From Catenuloplanes atrovinosus (GTDB lineage Bacteria; Actinomycetota; Actinomycetes; Mycobacteriales; Micromonosporaceae), in NCBI RefSeq assembly GCF_031458235.1, contig NZ_JAVDYB010000001.1, positions 5,504,001 through 5,568,000 on the forward strand: 64,000 bases of DNA. The letters run 5' to 3'. Shown piece after piece: positions 36,718-46,790 of this stretch. Numbering within the stretch: the stretch's first letter is position 1; each line of letters begins with the position of its first letter. A model generated the notes under the pieces. That model searched no databases. It was not told where the DNA came from and worked only from the letters and a program-made list of their open reading frames with translations. Position numbers and translations under genes: made by a program.

Positions 36718-36882
36718 CTACTCGGGAATCAGCCAGAGGATGCCACCGGCCGCGGCCAGCGCGGCGAGCAGCCCGGTGACCGCTATCGAGATCGGCGAGG
36801 CCTTCTGCCGGTACAGCGACAGCGCGCCACCGGCAAGAATGCCCGCCAGGCCCAACAGCAGCAACGGTACGAGTGCGGTCAC
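36718..36882 (-). CDS. 54-residue membrane protein between hisB and hisH
   Basis: A short gene from a GTG that overlaps the hisB stop by four bases and ends nine bases before hisH. The product has two hydrophobic helices ('LVPLLLLGLAGILAGGALSL' and 'IAVTGLLAALAAAGGILWLI') joined by a short basic loop. Coupling to both neighbours and G/C-rich third positions support translation. Function unknown; it may be missed by automated callers because of its length. Confidence 0.75.
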   Translation of the reverse strand: MTALVPLLLLGLAGILAGGALSLYRQKASPISIAVTGLLAALAAAGGILWLIPE

Positions 36883-37490
36883 AGCGTTCCCTTGGTGGAG
36901 GGGATCGCACCCGCGTTGCGCGGGTCGATCTCCACCGCCTCGCGCAGCGCCCGGGACACGGCCTTGAACTGCGCCTCCACCACGTGGTGCGCGTCCGGGT
37001 GGCCGCCCTCACGCGCGCCGCGCAGCACCGACACGTGCAGCGTCATCCGCGCGGTCTGCGCGAACGACTCCCAGATGTGCCGCGTCATGCTGGTCGGGTA
37101 GACCGGCCCGATGTACGGCGTGAGCAGCGGCTCGTCGTGCACCATGTACGGCCGGCCGGACAGGTCCAGCGCGGCCCGGACCAGCACCTCGTCCATCGGG
37201 ATGGTCGCCGACCCGTACCGCCGGATGCCCGCCTTGTCGCCGAGCGCCTCCGCGAACGCGGTGCCCAGCGCCAGCGCGGTGTCCTCCATCGTGTGGTGCG
37301 CGTCGATCTCCAGGTCGCCCTCCGTGTGCACGGTCAGGTCGAACCCGCCGTGCTTGGCGATCTGGTTCAGCATGTGGTCGAAGAAGCCCACGCCGGTGGC
37401 GATGTCGCCCTTGCCGGTCCCGTCCAGGTCCAGCTCGATGCGTACCTTCGTCTCGTTCGTGGTCCGCTCGATCCGCGCCCGTCGGCTCAT
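36879..37490 (-). CDS. hisB: Imidazoleglycerol-phosphate dehydratase
   Basis: HisB (203 residues) is the monofunctional, manganese-dependent dehydratase. The two His-rich metal motifs are seen in '[18 protein letters not shown]' / '[14 protein letters not shown]' and in '[10 protein letters not shown]' / '[12 protein letters not shown]'. It overlaps hisC by four bases and the small downstream gene by four. Confidence 0.97.
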   Translation of the reverse strand: MSRRARIERTTNETKVRIELDLDGTGKGDIATGVGFFDHMLNQIAKHGGFDLTVHTEGDLEIDAHHTMEDTALALGTAFAEALGDKAGIRRYGSATIPMDEVLVRAALDLSGRPYMVHDEPLLTPYIGPVYPTSMTRHIWESFAQTARMTLHVSVLRGAREGGHPDAHHVVEAQFKAVSRALREAVEIDPRNAGAIPSTKGTL

Positions 37491-38554
37491 CGGTCCAGTT
37501 CCTCCATCGCACTCAGGAAAGCGTCGGTCTCTTCGGGGGTGCCGGCGGTGACGCGCAGCCAGCCGGCCAGCCCGACGTCCCGCACCAGCACGCCGCGGTC
37601 GAGCAGCGCCCGCCAGGTCGCCTTCTGGTCCGCGCCGGCCTCGAAGAGGACGAAGTTGGCGTCGCTGTCCGCGACCGCGCGGCCGCCGGCGCGCAGCGCC
37701 GACACGATCCGGTCCCGCTGCTCCTTGATCGCCTCGACCGTGCCGAGCAGTGCCGCCCGGTGCGACAGCGCGGCGCGCGCCGCGGCCTGGGTCAGCGCGG
37801 ACAGGTGGTACGGCAGCCGGACCAGCTGCACCGCGTCCACCACGGCCGGGTGCGCGGCCAGGTAGCCGAGCCGACCGCCGGCGAACCCGAACGCCTTGCT
37901 CATCGTGCGCGTGACCACCAGCCGCGGGTGACCGGGCAGCACCTCCAGCGCGCTGGGCGTGCCGGGGCGGGCGAACTCCGCGTACGCCTCGTCGACGACC
38001 ACCATGCCGGGCGCCGCGTCCAGCACCGCCGTGATCACGGCCGGGTCCAGCGCGGTGCCGGTCGGGTTGTTCGGCGAACAGAGGAAGACCAGGTCCGGCG
38101 CGTGCTCCCGGATCTGCTCCACCGCGTGCTCGGCGGACAGCCCGAAGTCTGCGGCCCGGTAACCGTCCACCCAGCGGGTGCCGGTACCGACCGCCAGCAG
38201 CGGGTGCATCGAGTACGCCGGGGTGAAGCCCAGCGCGGTCCGGCCCGGGCCCGCGAAGACCTGGAGCAGCTGCTGCTGGATCTCGTTGGACCCGTTCGCC
38301 GCCCACACGTGCGCGATGGTCAGGCCGTGCCCGAGGTAGTCGGCGAGCGCGGAGCGCAGCGCGGTCGCGTCCCGGTCCGGGTAGCGGTTGAGGTCGCGCA
38401 GCTCGGCCTGGAGCGCCTTGGCGATCGCCTCGACCACCTCGTCCGGCACCGGGTACGAGTTCTCGTTCGTGTTCAGCCGGACCGGCACGTCCAGCTGGGG
38501 TGCGCCGTACGGGCTCAGGCCGCGCAGGTCGTCGCGGATCGGCAGGTCGATCAT
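37487..38554 (-). CDS. hisC: Histidinol-phosphate aminotransferase
   Basis: HisC (355 residues) is a PLP fold-type I transaminase. Motifs are '[14 protein letters not shown]', '[10 protein letters not shown]', 'CSPNNPTGT', '[10 protein letters not shown]' and the PLP lysine in '[18 protein letters not shown]'. It overlaps hisD and hisB by four bases each. Confidence 0.97.
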   Translation of the reverse strand: MIDLPIRDDLRGLSPYGAPQLDVPVRLNTNENSYPVPDEVVEAIAKALQAELRDLNRYPDRDATALRSALADYLGHGLTIAHVWAANGSNEIQQQLLQVFAGPGRTALGFTPAYSMHPLLAVGTGTRWVDGYRAADFGLSAEHAVEQIREHAPDLVFLCSPNNPTGTALDPAVITAVLDAAPGMVVVDEAYAEFARPGTPSALEVLPGHPRLVVTRTMSKAFGFAGGRLGYLAAHPAVVDAVQLVRLPYHLSALTQAAARAALSHRAALLGTVEAIKEQRDRIVSALRAGGRAVADSDANFVLFEAGADQKATWRALLDRGVLVRDVGLAGWLRVTAGTPEETDAFLSAMEELDR

Positions 38555-39876
38555 GCCAGTCCCCCCGGGAACCGCGCGGTCACGGCCTCGCCGTGCGCCG
38601 GCAGGTCCTCGACCGTGGCCAGCGCCACCACGTGCGCCGCGACCTCGCGCAGCGCGGGCTCGTCGTACTCCACGATGTGCACGTTCTTCAGGAACGACTG
38701 CACGGACAGGCCGGACTGGTGCCGCGCGCAGCCGCCGGTCGGCAGCACGTGGTTGGAGCCGGCGCAGTAGTCGCCGAGCGACACCGGCGCGTACGGCCCG
38801 ACGAAGATCGCGCCGGCGTTGCGCACCCGCATCGCCCAGTCGCGCGCGTCCCGCGTCTGGATCTCCAGGTGCTCCGCCGCGTACGCGTCGACCACCCGCA
38901 GGCCCTGCTCCAGATCCCGCACCAGCACGACGCCGGACTGCTCGCCGGTCAGCGCCGTGGTGATCCGCTCGGTGTGCTTGGTGGCCGCGACCATCCGGGT
39001 CAGCTCCGCCTCGACCGCCCCGGCCAGCGCCTCGGACGGCGTGACCAGCACGCTCGCCGCCAGCGGGTCGTGCTCGGCCTGGCTGATCAGGTCGGCCGCG
39101 ACGTGCACCGGGTCGGCCGTGTCGTCGGCCAGGATCGCGATCTCGGTCGGGCCGGCCTCCGCGTCGATGCCGACCACGCCGCGCAGCAGTCGCTTCGCCG
39201 CGGTCACCCAGATGTTGCCGGGGCCGGTGATGATGTCCACCGGCGCGCAGCCGTCGCCGTCGAACGCGCCGGTCGAGCCGTAGCCGAGCATCGCGATCGC
39301 CTGGGCGCCGCCGGCCGCGTAGACCTCGTCCACGCCGAGCAGCGCGCACGCGGCCAGCACCCGGGCGTCCGGCAGGCCGCCGTTCTCCTTCTGCGGCGGG
39401 CTCGCCACCACCAGCGCGTCCACGCCCGCGGTCTGGGCCGGCACCACGTTCATCACCACGGTCGACGGGTACATCGCCAGGCCGCCCGGCACGTACAGCC
39501 CGACGCGGGAGACCGGCAGCCAGCGCTCGGTGACCGTGCCGCCCGGCGCGACCCGCGTGGTCACGTCCTGCCGCCGCTGGTCCGCGTGCACCCGCCGGGT
39601 GCGGGCGATCGCCTCCTCCAGCGCGGCGCGCACGTCCGGCTCCAGCGCGGACAGCGACGCCGCGATCGCCTCCGCGGGCACGCGCAGCGACTCCAGGCGG
39701 ACGCCGTCGAAGCGCTCGGTCGCGTCCCGGATCGCCGTGAACCCATGCTCGCGCACCGCCTCCACGATCGGGCGGATGGTCTCGGTCGCGACCGAGACGT
39801 CGAGCTGGGCACGGGGCAGCAGGCCACGCGGCACGGCGGCGTCCGCCGCACTCCGCAGGTCGATCCGGTTCAACAC
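38551..39876 (-). CDS. hisD: Histidinol dehydrogenase
   Basis: HisD (441 residues) carries out the last two oxidations to histidine with NAD and zinc. It has '[19 protein letters not shown]', '[17 protein letters not shown]', '[13 protein letters not shown]' and the zinc and catalytic His region '[11 protein letters not shown]' / 'SNHVLPTGG'. I chose GTG 39876 ('LNRIDLR' follows), the usual family start; its ribosome-binding site is weak. It is the first gene of the hisD-C-B-H-priA operon. The next gene is divergent, so the operon promoter lies in 39877-40047. Confidence 0.96.
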   Translation of the reverse strand: MLNRIDLRSAADAAVPRGLLPRAQLDVSVATETIRPIVEAVREHGFTAIRDATERFDGVRLESLRVPAEAIAASLSALEPDVRAALEEAIARTRRVHADQRRQDVTTRVAPGGTVTERWLPVSRVGLYVPGGLAMYPSTVVMNVVPAQTAGVDALVVASPPQKENGGLPDARVLAACALLGVDEVYAAGGAQAIAMLGYGSTGAFDGDGCAPVDIITGPGNIWVTAAKRLLRGVVGIDAEAGPTEIAILADDTADPVHVAADLISQAEHDPLAASVLVTPSEALAGAVEAELTRMVAATKHTERITTALTGEQSGVVLVRDLEQGLRVVDAYAAEHLEIQTRDARDWAMRVRNAGAIFVGPYAPVSLGDYCAGSNHVLPTGGCARHQSGLSVQSFLKNVHIVEYDEPALREVAAHVVALATVEDLPAHGEAVTARFPGGLA

Positions 39877-40047
39877 CCTTGGGAGTCTATTCGGCCCGCT
39901 CGCGGCCGAACCGGGGCCGTCCGGCTGCCGGGACGATAACGCTGCGGAACGCCCCGCGGGTGGGCCACGATGACTCTCATGAGTAGCCACGATCGGGACG
40001 GCCGCGGGGGTCACGGGCCGGGACGGTTCCGCTACGCTCGTGGCGTG

Positions 40048-40746
40048 GTGACGCGGTTGCCGGTGTTCCCGCTGGGGACGGTGCTCTTCCCCGGCCTGGT
40101 CATGCCGCTGCACATCTTCGAGGAGCGATACCGCGAGCTGGTCCGCGACCTGGTCGCCCGCCCCGAGGAGACGCCGCGCGAGTTCGGCGTGGTCGCGATC
40201 CGCAGCGGCTGGGAGGTGCTGCCCGCCGGCCCGTCCGGCCCCGACTCCGCCGCCGCCCGCGTCACGCTCCACGAGATCGGCTGCACCGCCGAGGTGCGCC
40301 AGGTCACCGAGCTGCCCGACGGGCAGTACGACCTGCTCACCGTGGGCCGCCGCCGCTTCCGGATCACCGAGGTCATGCCGGACCCCGCGCCGTACCTGGT
40401 CGCCCAGGTCGAATGGCTCCCCGAGCCCGCCGGCGCCGAGGACGTGGCCGACCTGCTCGCCCCCCGCGTGCTCGCCACGTTCCGCGAGTACCTGCGCCTG
40501 ATGCGCCCCGACACCCCCGACATCCCCGAGCAGCTCCCCGACGATCCCACCACGCTCTCCCACCTGGTCGCCGCCACCGGCGCGTTCACCGTCGAGGACC
40601 GCCAGTCGCTCCTCGCCGCCACCGACACCGCCGCCCGCCTCCGCGCCGAACTCAAGCTCCTCACCCGCGAGGCCACGCTCTTCCGCACCGTCCGCGCCGT
40701 CCCCGTCCCCCTCTCCGAATACGCCACCCCCTCCAGCGAGAACTGA
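40048..40746 (+). CDS. LON substrate-binding domain protein
   Basis: A 232-residue stand-alone version of the Lon N-terminal domain, without ATPase or protease parts. It has '[28 protein letters not shown]' in pieces, '[12 protein letters not shown]', '[29 protein letters not shown]' in pieces and the helical C-terminus. The frame is open to 39970, but GTG 40045 or 40048 fits the family start. No ribosome-binding site is seen and a TACGCT box lies just upstream, so a leaderless message is possible. It is divergent from hisD. Confidence 0.88.
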   Translation: MTRLPVFPLGTVLFPGLVMPLHIFEERYRELVRDLVARPEETPREFGVVAIRSGWEVLPAGPSGPDSAAARVTLHEIGCTAEVRQVTELPDGQYDLLTVGRRRFRITEVMPDPAPYLVAQVEWLPEPAGAEDVADLLAPRVLATFREYLRLMRPDTPDIPEQLPDDPTTLSHLVAATGAFTVEDRQSLLAATDTAARLRAELKLLTREATLFRTVRAVPVPLSEYATPSSEN

Positions 40747-40752
40747 CCCGCC

Positions 40753-40858
40753 CCCACTTCCGGCGTGGACCGGTTCCGCACACTCGGCGGGCACCGCGCG
40801 ACTCCGAATCCCGATCTTCCCGCTTCCGGCGTGGCCGAGTTCCGCATGCTCCCGCGGG
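40753..40858 (+). repeat. Two copies of the dispersed intergenic repeat, forward orientation
   Basis: A decayed copy at 40753-40795 and a good one at 40817-40858 (TTCCCGCTTCCGGCGTGG ... CCGCATGCTCCCGCGGG). After the second copy the sequence continues similar to the complement of the copy at 20731 (both run into CTCGC-GCGG-CTCCG... and AGCCGGTCCCG). The two loci thus share more than the core. Confidence 0.85.
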
Positions 40859-41200
40859 CCAACCTCGCCGCGGGCTCCGACTCCGCTGGCGCTCCGCTCC
40901 GCCCGCGGCATCGGAGCCGGTCCCGGCCCGGCCGGGAAAGAGCACGCGGCGACGATCGCCGAGCGGATCGCGCAGCGCGCGTGACGTCCCAGCGCCCGGT
41001 GAGCCGGATCCGAATCCGAATCCGGGTGCGCGTCGAGCCCGAGACCGGGAGTCGCGGGCGCTCCGCGCCCGAAATTTCGGCATATCGCGGGTGGTGTTGA
41101 TCGTCCACTCTGACTATGTGAGGCACAGGCACGTAATTCCTCGCGAATAAGGTGCCTGAGGCTCACAAAGTGGGGTGATCGATCGTATTCACTGGAAAGA
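40859..41200. other. Non-coding stretch following the repeat copies
   Basis: No ORF with a ribosome-binding site is seen. It carries decayed repeat-like sequence to about 40950, then a GAAATTTCGG element near 41077 that resembles 20338. The AT-rich 41095-41180 may hold a promoter or the end of an older insertion. Confidence 0.4.
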
Positions 41201-41289
41201 TCAGGGTGCCACCGCGCGGATCAACGGCATCGCCGCCTCGAGCCCGAACGCCTCGTCCCGCTCCCGCGGGTTGTCCCACGGCGAAACCG
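41201..41289 (-). pseudogene. Probable 3' remnant of a lost gene, abutting a repeat copy
   Basis: On the minus strand a stop at 41201-41203 ends a frame reading 'PWDNPRERDEAFGLEAAMPL' then 'IRAVAP'. Nearly all its third positions are G or C, as in real genes here, and it looks like a protein tail. Going upstream it runs straight into the 71-base repeat at 41290, where the frame loses protein character. I read it as a gene tail left after the repeat or a linked deletion removed the rest. The parent family is not recognised. Confidence 0.4.
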
Positions 41290-41360
41290 GCAGGGAGGCC
41301 GGCCACGGCCGAGCGGTGCCCGCGGGAGCATGCGGACCGCGACCACGCCGGAAGCGGGAA
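41290..41360 (-). repeat. Dispersed intergenic repeat, reverse copy of 12276-12346
   Basis: It is 71 bases long with three mismatches to the copy at 12276-12346, the best-preserved pair in the window, 29 kb apart and in opposite orientation. It borders a gene remnant on one side. On the other side lies a short AT-rich tract (41361-41380) before the DUF2567 gene end. Confidence 0.88.
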
Positions 41361-41397
41361 TATCCGATTTTTCGATTTTCTGGCTTCCGCGGGATGC

Positions 41398-42324
41398 CTA
41401 CCCGCCCGGCCGATCCCTCTCCCCCGGCTCCTCCGGCCGCGGCAACGGCGGAACCGGCTCGGCGGCGGCAACGGCTCGATCCGAAACGGCGCCGGGAGCG
41501 GGCACGCCGGAACCGGATGCGGCAGCGGAAGCGCGAGGACTGGATGCGGCCGTGCCAGGAGCGGGAATGCCGGGCCCGGGGTCGACAGGGCTGGATGCGG
41601 ACGCCGCGGGCTCGGCAGCGGGCGAGCCAGGGCCGGACGCGGCAGCGCCGGCGACGGACTCCGCGACATCAGCGGCGGGAGCCGCGACGCCGGGAGTGGG
41701 GAAGGCCGGGGACGGCTCGGGTTCCGGGCGGAGGGAGGGCCAGCGGGACCAGCCGGCGAGGAGCGTGTACGTGGCGGCGGCCGCCAGCGGCGCCGCGAGC
41801 AGGTCGCCGCGGATGCCGGGGAGGAAGCCGAGGAAGAGGTGCACGTCGCCGGCGCGGAGTTCGGCGGGCTTGGTGAAGTGTTCGCCGATGGCGGCGGTGG
41901 TCTTGAGGCGCTCGTATTCGCCGAGGCCGACCTTGCCGCCGGCCCAGGAGGCGAGCAGTGCGGCGCCGATGGTGCCGAGCGTGACCGCGGCCAGCGCGAT
42001 CGCGCCCCGGTAGCGGCCCAGCGCGAACCAGGCGGCCACGGTGATCAGGATGCCGAAGGCGATGCCGAGGAACGTGAACCAGGCGTCCGCGGCCACGAAC
42101 TGCTCCGGCTGCGCGGACGTGAGCAGCGGGCCGTTCTCGCCCTGCACCACCGGTACGTCCGGCGCGAGCACGGCCCAGAGCAGGCCGAGCGGGAGGCCGA
42201 GCGCGGTGATCAGCAGCGCGGCGCCGATGGACCAGGCGATCTCCCGGCCGAGCGGGGGCGGCGGCGTCCCGGCGGGCTCGGGCGGAACGCTGCTGAGGGC
42301 CGGCTGCGGGCTGGGCGTGCTCAC
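41398..42324 (-). CDS. DUF2567-type membrane protein with Pro/Ala-rich tail
   Basis: A 308-residue protein from a GTG. Residues 25-190 hold four hydrophobic helices ('IAWSIGAALLITALGLPLG', 'WFTFLGIAFGILITVAAWFAL', 'IALAAVTLGTIGAALLASWAG', 'LLAAPLAAAATYTLLAGW') in the pattern of the actinobacterial DUF2567 family. The last ~110 residues are a low-complexity Pro/Ala/Ser tail, likely cytoplasmic. Function unknown. It lies directly downstream of the ParA-like gene in the same direction. Confidence 0.8.
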   Translation of the reverse strand: MSTPSPQPALSSVPPEPAGTPPPPLGREIAWSIGAALLITALGLPLGLLWAVLAPDVPVVQGENGPLLTSAQPEQFVAADAWFTFLGIAFGILITVAAWFALGRYRGAIALAAVTLGTIGAALLASWAGGKVGLGEYERLKTTAAIGEHFTKPAELRAGDVHLFLGFLPGIRGDLLAAPLAAAATYTLLAGWSRWPSLRPEPEPSPAFPTPGVAAPAADVAESVAGAAASGPGSPAAEPAASASSPVDPGPGIPAPGTAASSPRASAAASGSGVPAPGAVSDRAVAAAEPVPPLPRPEEPGERDRPGG

Positions 42325-42377
42325 GCCTCGATCCTCTCAGGCCCGGCGCGTGCGTGGCGCCGGGGTCCGGTGAGCGG

Positions 42378-44102
42378 TCAGCGGGCGAACGGCTCCAGCA
42401 TCATCGAGGTGGCGCGCAGCCAGGCGTTCCGCGTCTCCGGCTGGAGCTGGTGGTACTCGATGGACGCGCCGGTCTCCAGGGCCGGGTCGTAGGGCACGAT
42501 CGCGACCGCGCGGGTACGCGTCTTGAAGTGCTTCACCAGGTCGTCCAGCAGCGGGGACTTGCCGGGCGTGGGGCAGGAGATGAGCGTCACCGCGTTCGAC
42601 ACCAGGTCGCTCATGCCGACGTCGTCGAGCAGGTCGAGCATCCAGTCGGCGGTGAATGCGGCGTCCTCGCGCGGGACCGTGGTGACCACGAGTTGGTCGG
42701 CGGCCTGGAGCACGGTCTGCCAGTTGACCGACTCGACGTTGTTGCCGGTGTCCACGCAGATCACGTCGTGGGTACGGCGCAGCAGCTCCAGCACGCGGCG
42801 GACCGTGTGCTGGTCGAGGCGCTGGGCGAAGCGCGGGTTCTCCTCGCCGGCCAGCACGTCGTACGACCCGTCGGAGGCGTGCCGGAGGAAGTCGTCCAGC
42901 CGGTCCAGCAGCTCGGCGCCGTGCGTGATCTCGATCTGGGCCAGCTCCGCGATCAGGTGCCGGACCGTGCGCGCGTGCCGGGCGCTGCCGGCGCGCAGGC
43001 CGAGCGTGCCGCGCAGCTCGTTGTCGTCCCAGGCCAGCACGCCTTTGCCGCGCACGCTGCCGACCGCGGCGGAGGCGAGCACGGTGGCGGTGGTCTTGTG
43101 CACGCCGCCCTTGGGGTTGGCGAACGCCATCACCCGCGGGCCGCCCAGGTCGCGCTTGAGCACGCTGATCGCGCGCTCGGTCTCCGCGTCCAGCGCGGAG
43201 CGCGCGGCGGCGTCCGGCGCCGCGTTGCCGAGGAAGCCGACCGACTTCGCCTGGAACCGGCCGGCCTGCGGCTCCACCACGGGCGCGGCGGGCGGCGGCG
43301 CGGCGGGAGGAGCCGGCGGCACCGCGGCCGGCGGCGGTGGCGGCGGTACGTACCCGGGCGGGGACAGGATCGAGTACCGCGACGGCTGCGGATAGTCGCG
43401 CTCGGGCGCCGCGTAACCCGCGCCGTACCGCTGATCGTCGGCGGGCGGCGGCGGTGGCGGCGGGCTCGGGTAGCGGGCCGGCTGGACCGGCGAGTAGCGC
43501 GGGTCCAGCGCCGCGTAGCGGGACTCGAACGGCGCGGCCGGCTCGTCCGGGCCGGGCATGGCCGGCGGCGGCTGCACCGGCGGGCCGGGCATCGCCGGCG
43601 GCGGCTGCACGGACGGGCCGCCGTAGCCGGTGCCGGCCGGCGGGTACGGCTGGCGGCGCGCCACGGCCGGGTCGGCGGGCGCCGGACCCGGCGGGCGCAT
43701 CGGCGGCGGCTGCACCGGCTCCGCCCGCCCGTTGACGGCCGCGCCGTAGGACGGCGACGAGGGGGTGCGCTGCGGGCGGCGCGGGAGCGGGTTGTCCGGC
43801 GGCGGCGCGGGCGCCTCGAACGTGGCGCCGCCCGGCGGCTCGGCCTCGAAGTAGCCGCGGCCCTCGGCGTACCCGTACCGGTTACCGCCCTCGGTGTACC
43901 CGTTGGCATCGGGATAGCCGTTCGCGGTGGAAGGTCCGTTATGTCCGTTCGGCGGGTAAGCTGAGTCGCCGCGGCCCGCCCGGTCGGCGTTCACCTGGGC
44001 ATGCTCCCCGGTCCGGCCACCGAGCAGGGCACGGTCAAGAAGCGCGCGCCATCGCGGCGGCGGTTCCTGCGGCCGACCCCAGTCGGTCTCGGTGCCCTCC
44101 AC
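42378..44102 (-). CDS. ParA/MinD-like ATPase with long Pro-rich N-terminal region
   Basis: A 574-residue protein. Residues 1-280 are Pro/Gly/Tyr-rich and disordered, with a duplicated VQPPPAMPGP unit. The ATPase domain starts near 322: a deviant Walker A 'NPKGGVHKTT' (330-338, His where Gly is usual), 'VLAWDDNELRGTLGLR', Walker B 'VICVDTGNN' and 'ADQLVVTTVPREDAAFTADW'. The His in the P-loop recurs in this actinobacterial group, some members of which serve type VII secretion or cell polarity. GTG 44102 has GGGAGG eight bases upstream. Confidence 0.85.
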   Translation of the reverse strand: MEGTETDWGRPQEPPPRWRALLDRALLGGRTGEHAQVNADRAGRGDSAYPPNGHNGPSTANGYPDANGYTEGGNRYGYAEGRGYFEAEPPGGATFEAPAPPPDNPLPRRPQRTPSSPSYGAAVNGRAEPVQPPPMRPPGPAPADPAVARRQPYPPAGTGYGGPSVQPPPAMPGPPVQPPPAMPGPDEPAAPFESRYAALDPRYSPVQPARYPSPPPPPPPADDQRYGAGYAAPERDYPQPSRYSILSPPGYVPPPPPPAAVPPAPPAAPPPAAPVVEPQAGRFQAKSVGFLGNAAPDAAARSALDAETERAISVLKRDLGGPRVMAFANPKGGVHKTTATVLASAAVGSVRGKGVLAWDDNELRGTLGLRAGSARHARTVRHLIAELAQIEITHGAELLDRLDDFLRHASDGSYDVLAGEENPRFAQRLDQHTVRRVLELLRRTHDVICVDTGNNVESVNWQTVLQAADQLVVTTVPREDAAFTADWMLDLLDDVGMSDLVSNAVTLISCPTPGKSPLLDDLVKHFKTRTRAVAIVPYDPALETGASIEYHQLQPETRNAWLRATSMMLEPFAR

Positions 44103-44352
44103 GGATGCATCCTCCCAGCGCCAATGGTCTGCCTGACAGGCTACGAAGGAAACCCGCTTCAGGCCACACCCGCATCCTCATCCCAATCGTCCGGCCAACA
44201 ACCCGAAACCGCCGGACTCCGCAGACCCTAACGATGCGTGCCTGATCGTGCGGCCACCGCCCCGAACGCTGAACCGGGCCACCGGTGGAGAGGCTGCCGC
44301 GCTGCCGGATGGTTCAACGCGTGGGACCGCGCCGGGATGCTGCCATTCTCCC
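44103..44352. other. Intergenic region upstream of the ParA-like gene
   Basis: A 250-base gap. Apart from the ParA-like gene's ribosome-binding site near 44111-44116, I see no gene, repeat or RNA element. It should hold the promoter of the ParA-like gene and the terminator of the gene upstream. Confidence 0.4.
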
Positions 44353-45198
44353 CTATCGGCCGCTCGGCGTCATCTGTGCGCCCGCCGGAGCCATGGATTC
44401 TGTGAGCCCGTCCACAGGCGGCCTGACCACGTCGTCCTGCTCCGGCAGCGGGGGCAGGAGCACGGAACGGTCGAGGCGGACGAGCTCCGGCGCCGGGTCC
44501 ACCACCCGCACCTCGGGACGCTCCGCGACCGCCGCCAGGTCCGCCGGCGTGGCCCGAATCACGGCCGCGTAGAGACACGAACAGGCGTCCCGGAACGCGG
44601 TCGCCTCCGCGGCCGCGACCGTGGCCCCGCTGTCGTAGACCGGGCGCAGCGACGTCTCCTGCGCGGAGTCGCCGGTCAGCGTGGCGCTCAGCCGGCGGTA
44701 GTCCTCCGCCTCCCGCTCCTTGCGTTCGGCGATCACGCCCATGCCGGCGACCAGGTCGGCGGGGAGCCGCTGCACCGGGATGCGGACGATCTCCGTCTGG
44801 GTGTCCGGCAGCGGGACCCGGCCGACCACCACGGAGACCGCGCGGCCGGCCAGCGCCGCGGCCAGCCGGTCCGGCGCGAGGTACTCGGTGAACGTGACCA
44901 GCGCGTACGTGCCGGTGGTGCCGGTCAGCGCGGCCAACTCGGCGGCGGAGGCGTCGGCGTACCCGGGTATCGACCCGCCCTCGGCGACGCCGACGCGGAC
45001 CACCTCGCCCACGGTCTCGTCGCCGGACGGCGCGGGCCGGTCCGCGGCCCAGACCGCGGTCAGCAGCACCGCGGTCGAGGCGGCCACGGCCGCGGCGGTC
45101 AGGAACCTCAACCGCGCGGGGGTACGGCCGGCGCGCGCCAGCCCGCGGCCGAGCGGCGGCAGGAGCCGAGCGTCGAGCCGCCGCAGCAGCCCGGTCAA
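44353..45198 (-). CDS. Membrane-anchored hypothetical protein downstream of the pseudouridine synthase
   Basis: A 281-residue protein that starts at a TTG (45196-45198) overlapping the stop of the preceding gene, the only credible start in frame, so it depends on coupled translation. A basic N-terminus is followed by one helix ('[21 protein letters not shown]', read in two pieces) and an external domain of ~220 residues that includes '[26 protein letters not shown]' in pieces, which vaguely recalls CpaB/SAF-type proteins. I do not recognise the family. Confidence 0.65.
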   Translation of the reverse strand: MTGLLRRLDARLLPPLGRGLARAGRTPARLRFLTAAAVAASTAVLLTAVWAADRPAPSGDETVGEVVRVGVAEGGSIPGYADASAAELAALTGTTGTYALVTFTEYLAPDRLAAALAGRAVSVVVGRVPLPDTQTEIVRIPVQRLPADLVAGMGVIAERKEREAEDYRRLSATLTGDSAQETSLRPVYDSGATVAAAEATAFRDACSCLYAAVIRATPADLAAVAERPEVRVVDPAPELVRLDRSVLLPPLPEQDDVVRPPVDGLTESMAPAGAQMTPSGR

Positions 45199-46136
45199 CT
45201 CGCCGCGCGCAGCACGTCGAGGGCGTGCTGCAGGTCGTCCGGGTAGGGGCTGACGAACCGCACCTCCTCGTACGTGCCGGGGTGCGTGAAACTCAGCTCG
45301 CGGGCGTGCAGCCACTGCCGGTGCAGGCCGGCCCGCTGCGCCAGCGTCGGGTCCGCACCGTAGGTGAGATCGCCCACGCACGGGTGCCGCATCGCGGACA
45401 TGTGCACGCGGATCTGGTGCGTGCGCCCGGTCTCCAGCCTGATGTCGACCAGGCTGGCCGCGCGGAACGCCTCGATCGTGTCGTAGTGCGTGACGCTCGG
45501 TTTGCCGCCGGTCATCACCGCCCACTTCCAGTCCGAGGACGGGTGCCGGTCGATCGGCGCGTCGATCGTGCCGCGCAGCGGGTCCAGGTGGCCCTGCACC
45601 ACCGCGTGGTAGCGCTTCTCCACCTCGCGCTCCTTGAAGGCGCGCTTGAGCACCGTGTACGCGTGCTCACTCTTCGCGACCACCATGAGGCCGGTGGTAC
45701 CCACGTCGAGCCGGTGCACAACCCCCTGTCGCTCGGCCGCGCCGCTGGTGGCGATGGTGTGCCCGAGCCCGGCGAGGCCGCCGATCACGGTGGGGCCGGT
45801 CCAGCCGGGGCTCGGATGGGCGGCAACCCCGACCGGCTTGTCCACCACCACGATGTCGTCGTCGGAGTGGACGACCCGCAGGCCGTCCACGGTCTCCGCC
45901 ACGATGCCGGGCGGCGCGGCCGGCGCGGGGAGCGTCACCTCCAGCCAGGCGCCGCCGGTCACCTTGTCGGACTTGCCGCGGCGGGTGCCGTCGACGTACG
46001 CGTCGCCGGCCTCCACGATCGCGGCGGCCGCGGTGCGGGAGAGCCCGAACAGCCGGGAGACGGCGGCGTCCAGCCGCATGCCGTCGAGGCCGTCGGGTAC
46101 GGGGAGGGATCGGGTGTCACCGGAGGGTTGGGTCAC
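45195..46136 (-). CDS. RluA-family pseudouridine synthase (RluD-like)
   Basis: A 313-residue enzyme. The N-terminal S4 domain (about 18-75, '[20 protein letters not shown]') is followed by the catalytic domain with the Asp in '[18 protein letters not shown]', plus '[20 protein letters not shown]' in pieces. It isomerises uridines in 23S rRNA or tRNA. Its start overlaps lspA by four bases. The lspA-rluD pairing is common in bacteria. Confidence 0.93.
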   Translation of the reverse strand: MTQPSGDTRSLPVPDGLDGMRLDAAVSRLFGLSRTAAAAIVEAGDAYVDGTRRGKSDKVTGGAWLEVTLPAPAAPPGIVAETVDGLRVVHSDDDIVVVDKPVGVAAHPSPGWTGPTVIGGLAGLGHTIATSGAAERQGVVHRLDVGTTGLMVVAKSEHAYTVLKRAFKEREVEKRYHAVVQGHLDPLRGTIDAPIDRHPSSDWKWAVMTGGKPSVTHYDTIEAFRAASLVDIRLETGRTHQIRVHMSAMRHPCVGDLTYGADPTLAQRAGLHRQWLHARELSFTHPGTYEEVRFVSPYPDDLQHALDVLRAAS

Positions 46137-46762
46137 GCGCTCGTGCTGTCCTTCTCGTCACTGTCGCCGGGGGCGGGCTTCCTGCCGCCGTCCGAGGATA
46201 TCCGGGAGCCGTCCCGCTGCCGCCCGGACAGCTCCAGCAGCACGGCCAGCACCACGCCGACGCTGAGCGAGCTGTCCGCCACATTGAAGATCGGGAAGGC
46301 GCCGCCGCCGGGCTGGAAGACGCTGACGAAGTCGACCACGTGGCCGAGGAACGGCGAGGGCTCGCGGAAGATCCGGTCGACCAGGTTGCCGAGCGCGCCG
46401 CCCAGCACCAGGCCGAGCGAGATCGCCCACGGGATCGACCGCAGGCGCGTGGCCATCCAGCCGATCCAGATCACCACCGCGATCGTCACGATCGGGAAGA
46501 TCCACGTGTAGTCCGCGCCGAGGCTGAACGCGGCCCCGCTGTTGCGGATCAGGCTCCAGTAGAGGACGCCCGGGATCACCGTCACGTCGTCGCGGTAGTT
46601 CAGCGTCGCGAGCGCCAGCTCCTTGGTCGCGAAGTCGGCCGCGACCATCACCGACGCGACCGCACCGAGGACGGTGACCGCCCGCCGGACGCTCCCGGGC
46701 GCGCTCGCCCCGGCCGCGTCCCCTGATCTCTCCGCGGGCGGCTGCTCAGCCTCCACCGTCAC
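46133..46762 (-). CDS. lspA: Lipoprotein signal peptidase (signal peptidase II)
   Basis: LspA (209 residues) is a four-helix aspartyl protease that cuts prolipoprotein signal peptides. The catalytic Asp pair lies in '[13 protein letters not shown]' and '[11 protein letters not shown]'. The N- and C-terminal tails are longer than in E. coli, as is common in actinobacteria. It overlaps the downstream pseudouridine synthase gene by four bases. Confidence 0.95.
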   Translation of the reverse strand: MTVEAEQPPAERSGDAAGASAPGSVRRAVTVLGAVASVMVAADFATKELALATLNYRDDVTVIPGVLYWSLIRNSGAAFSLGADYTWIFPIVTIAVVIWIGWMATRLRSIPWAISLGLVLGGALGNLVDRIFREPSPFLGHVVDFVSVFQPGGGAFPIFNVADSSLSVGVVLAVLLELSGRQRDGSRISSDGGRKPAPGDSDEKDSTSA

Positions 46763-46790
46763 CGGTCCGTCCTCCCCGGCGGCGCGGAAG

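Noticed and set aside
38551-41166. An 871-codon minus-strand frame suggesting a long N-terminal extension of hisD
   Set aside because: The extension runs antisense to the LON-domain gene and through non-coding repeats; HisD of normal length starts at 39876.
42378-44102. His in the P-loop (GGVHKT) of the ParA-like ATPase as a novel mutation
   Set aside because: I recall the same variant in other members of this actinobacterial group, so it is a family trait rather than a local oddity.
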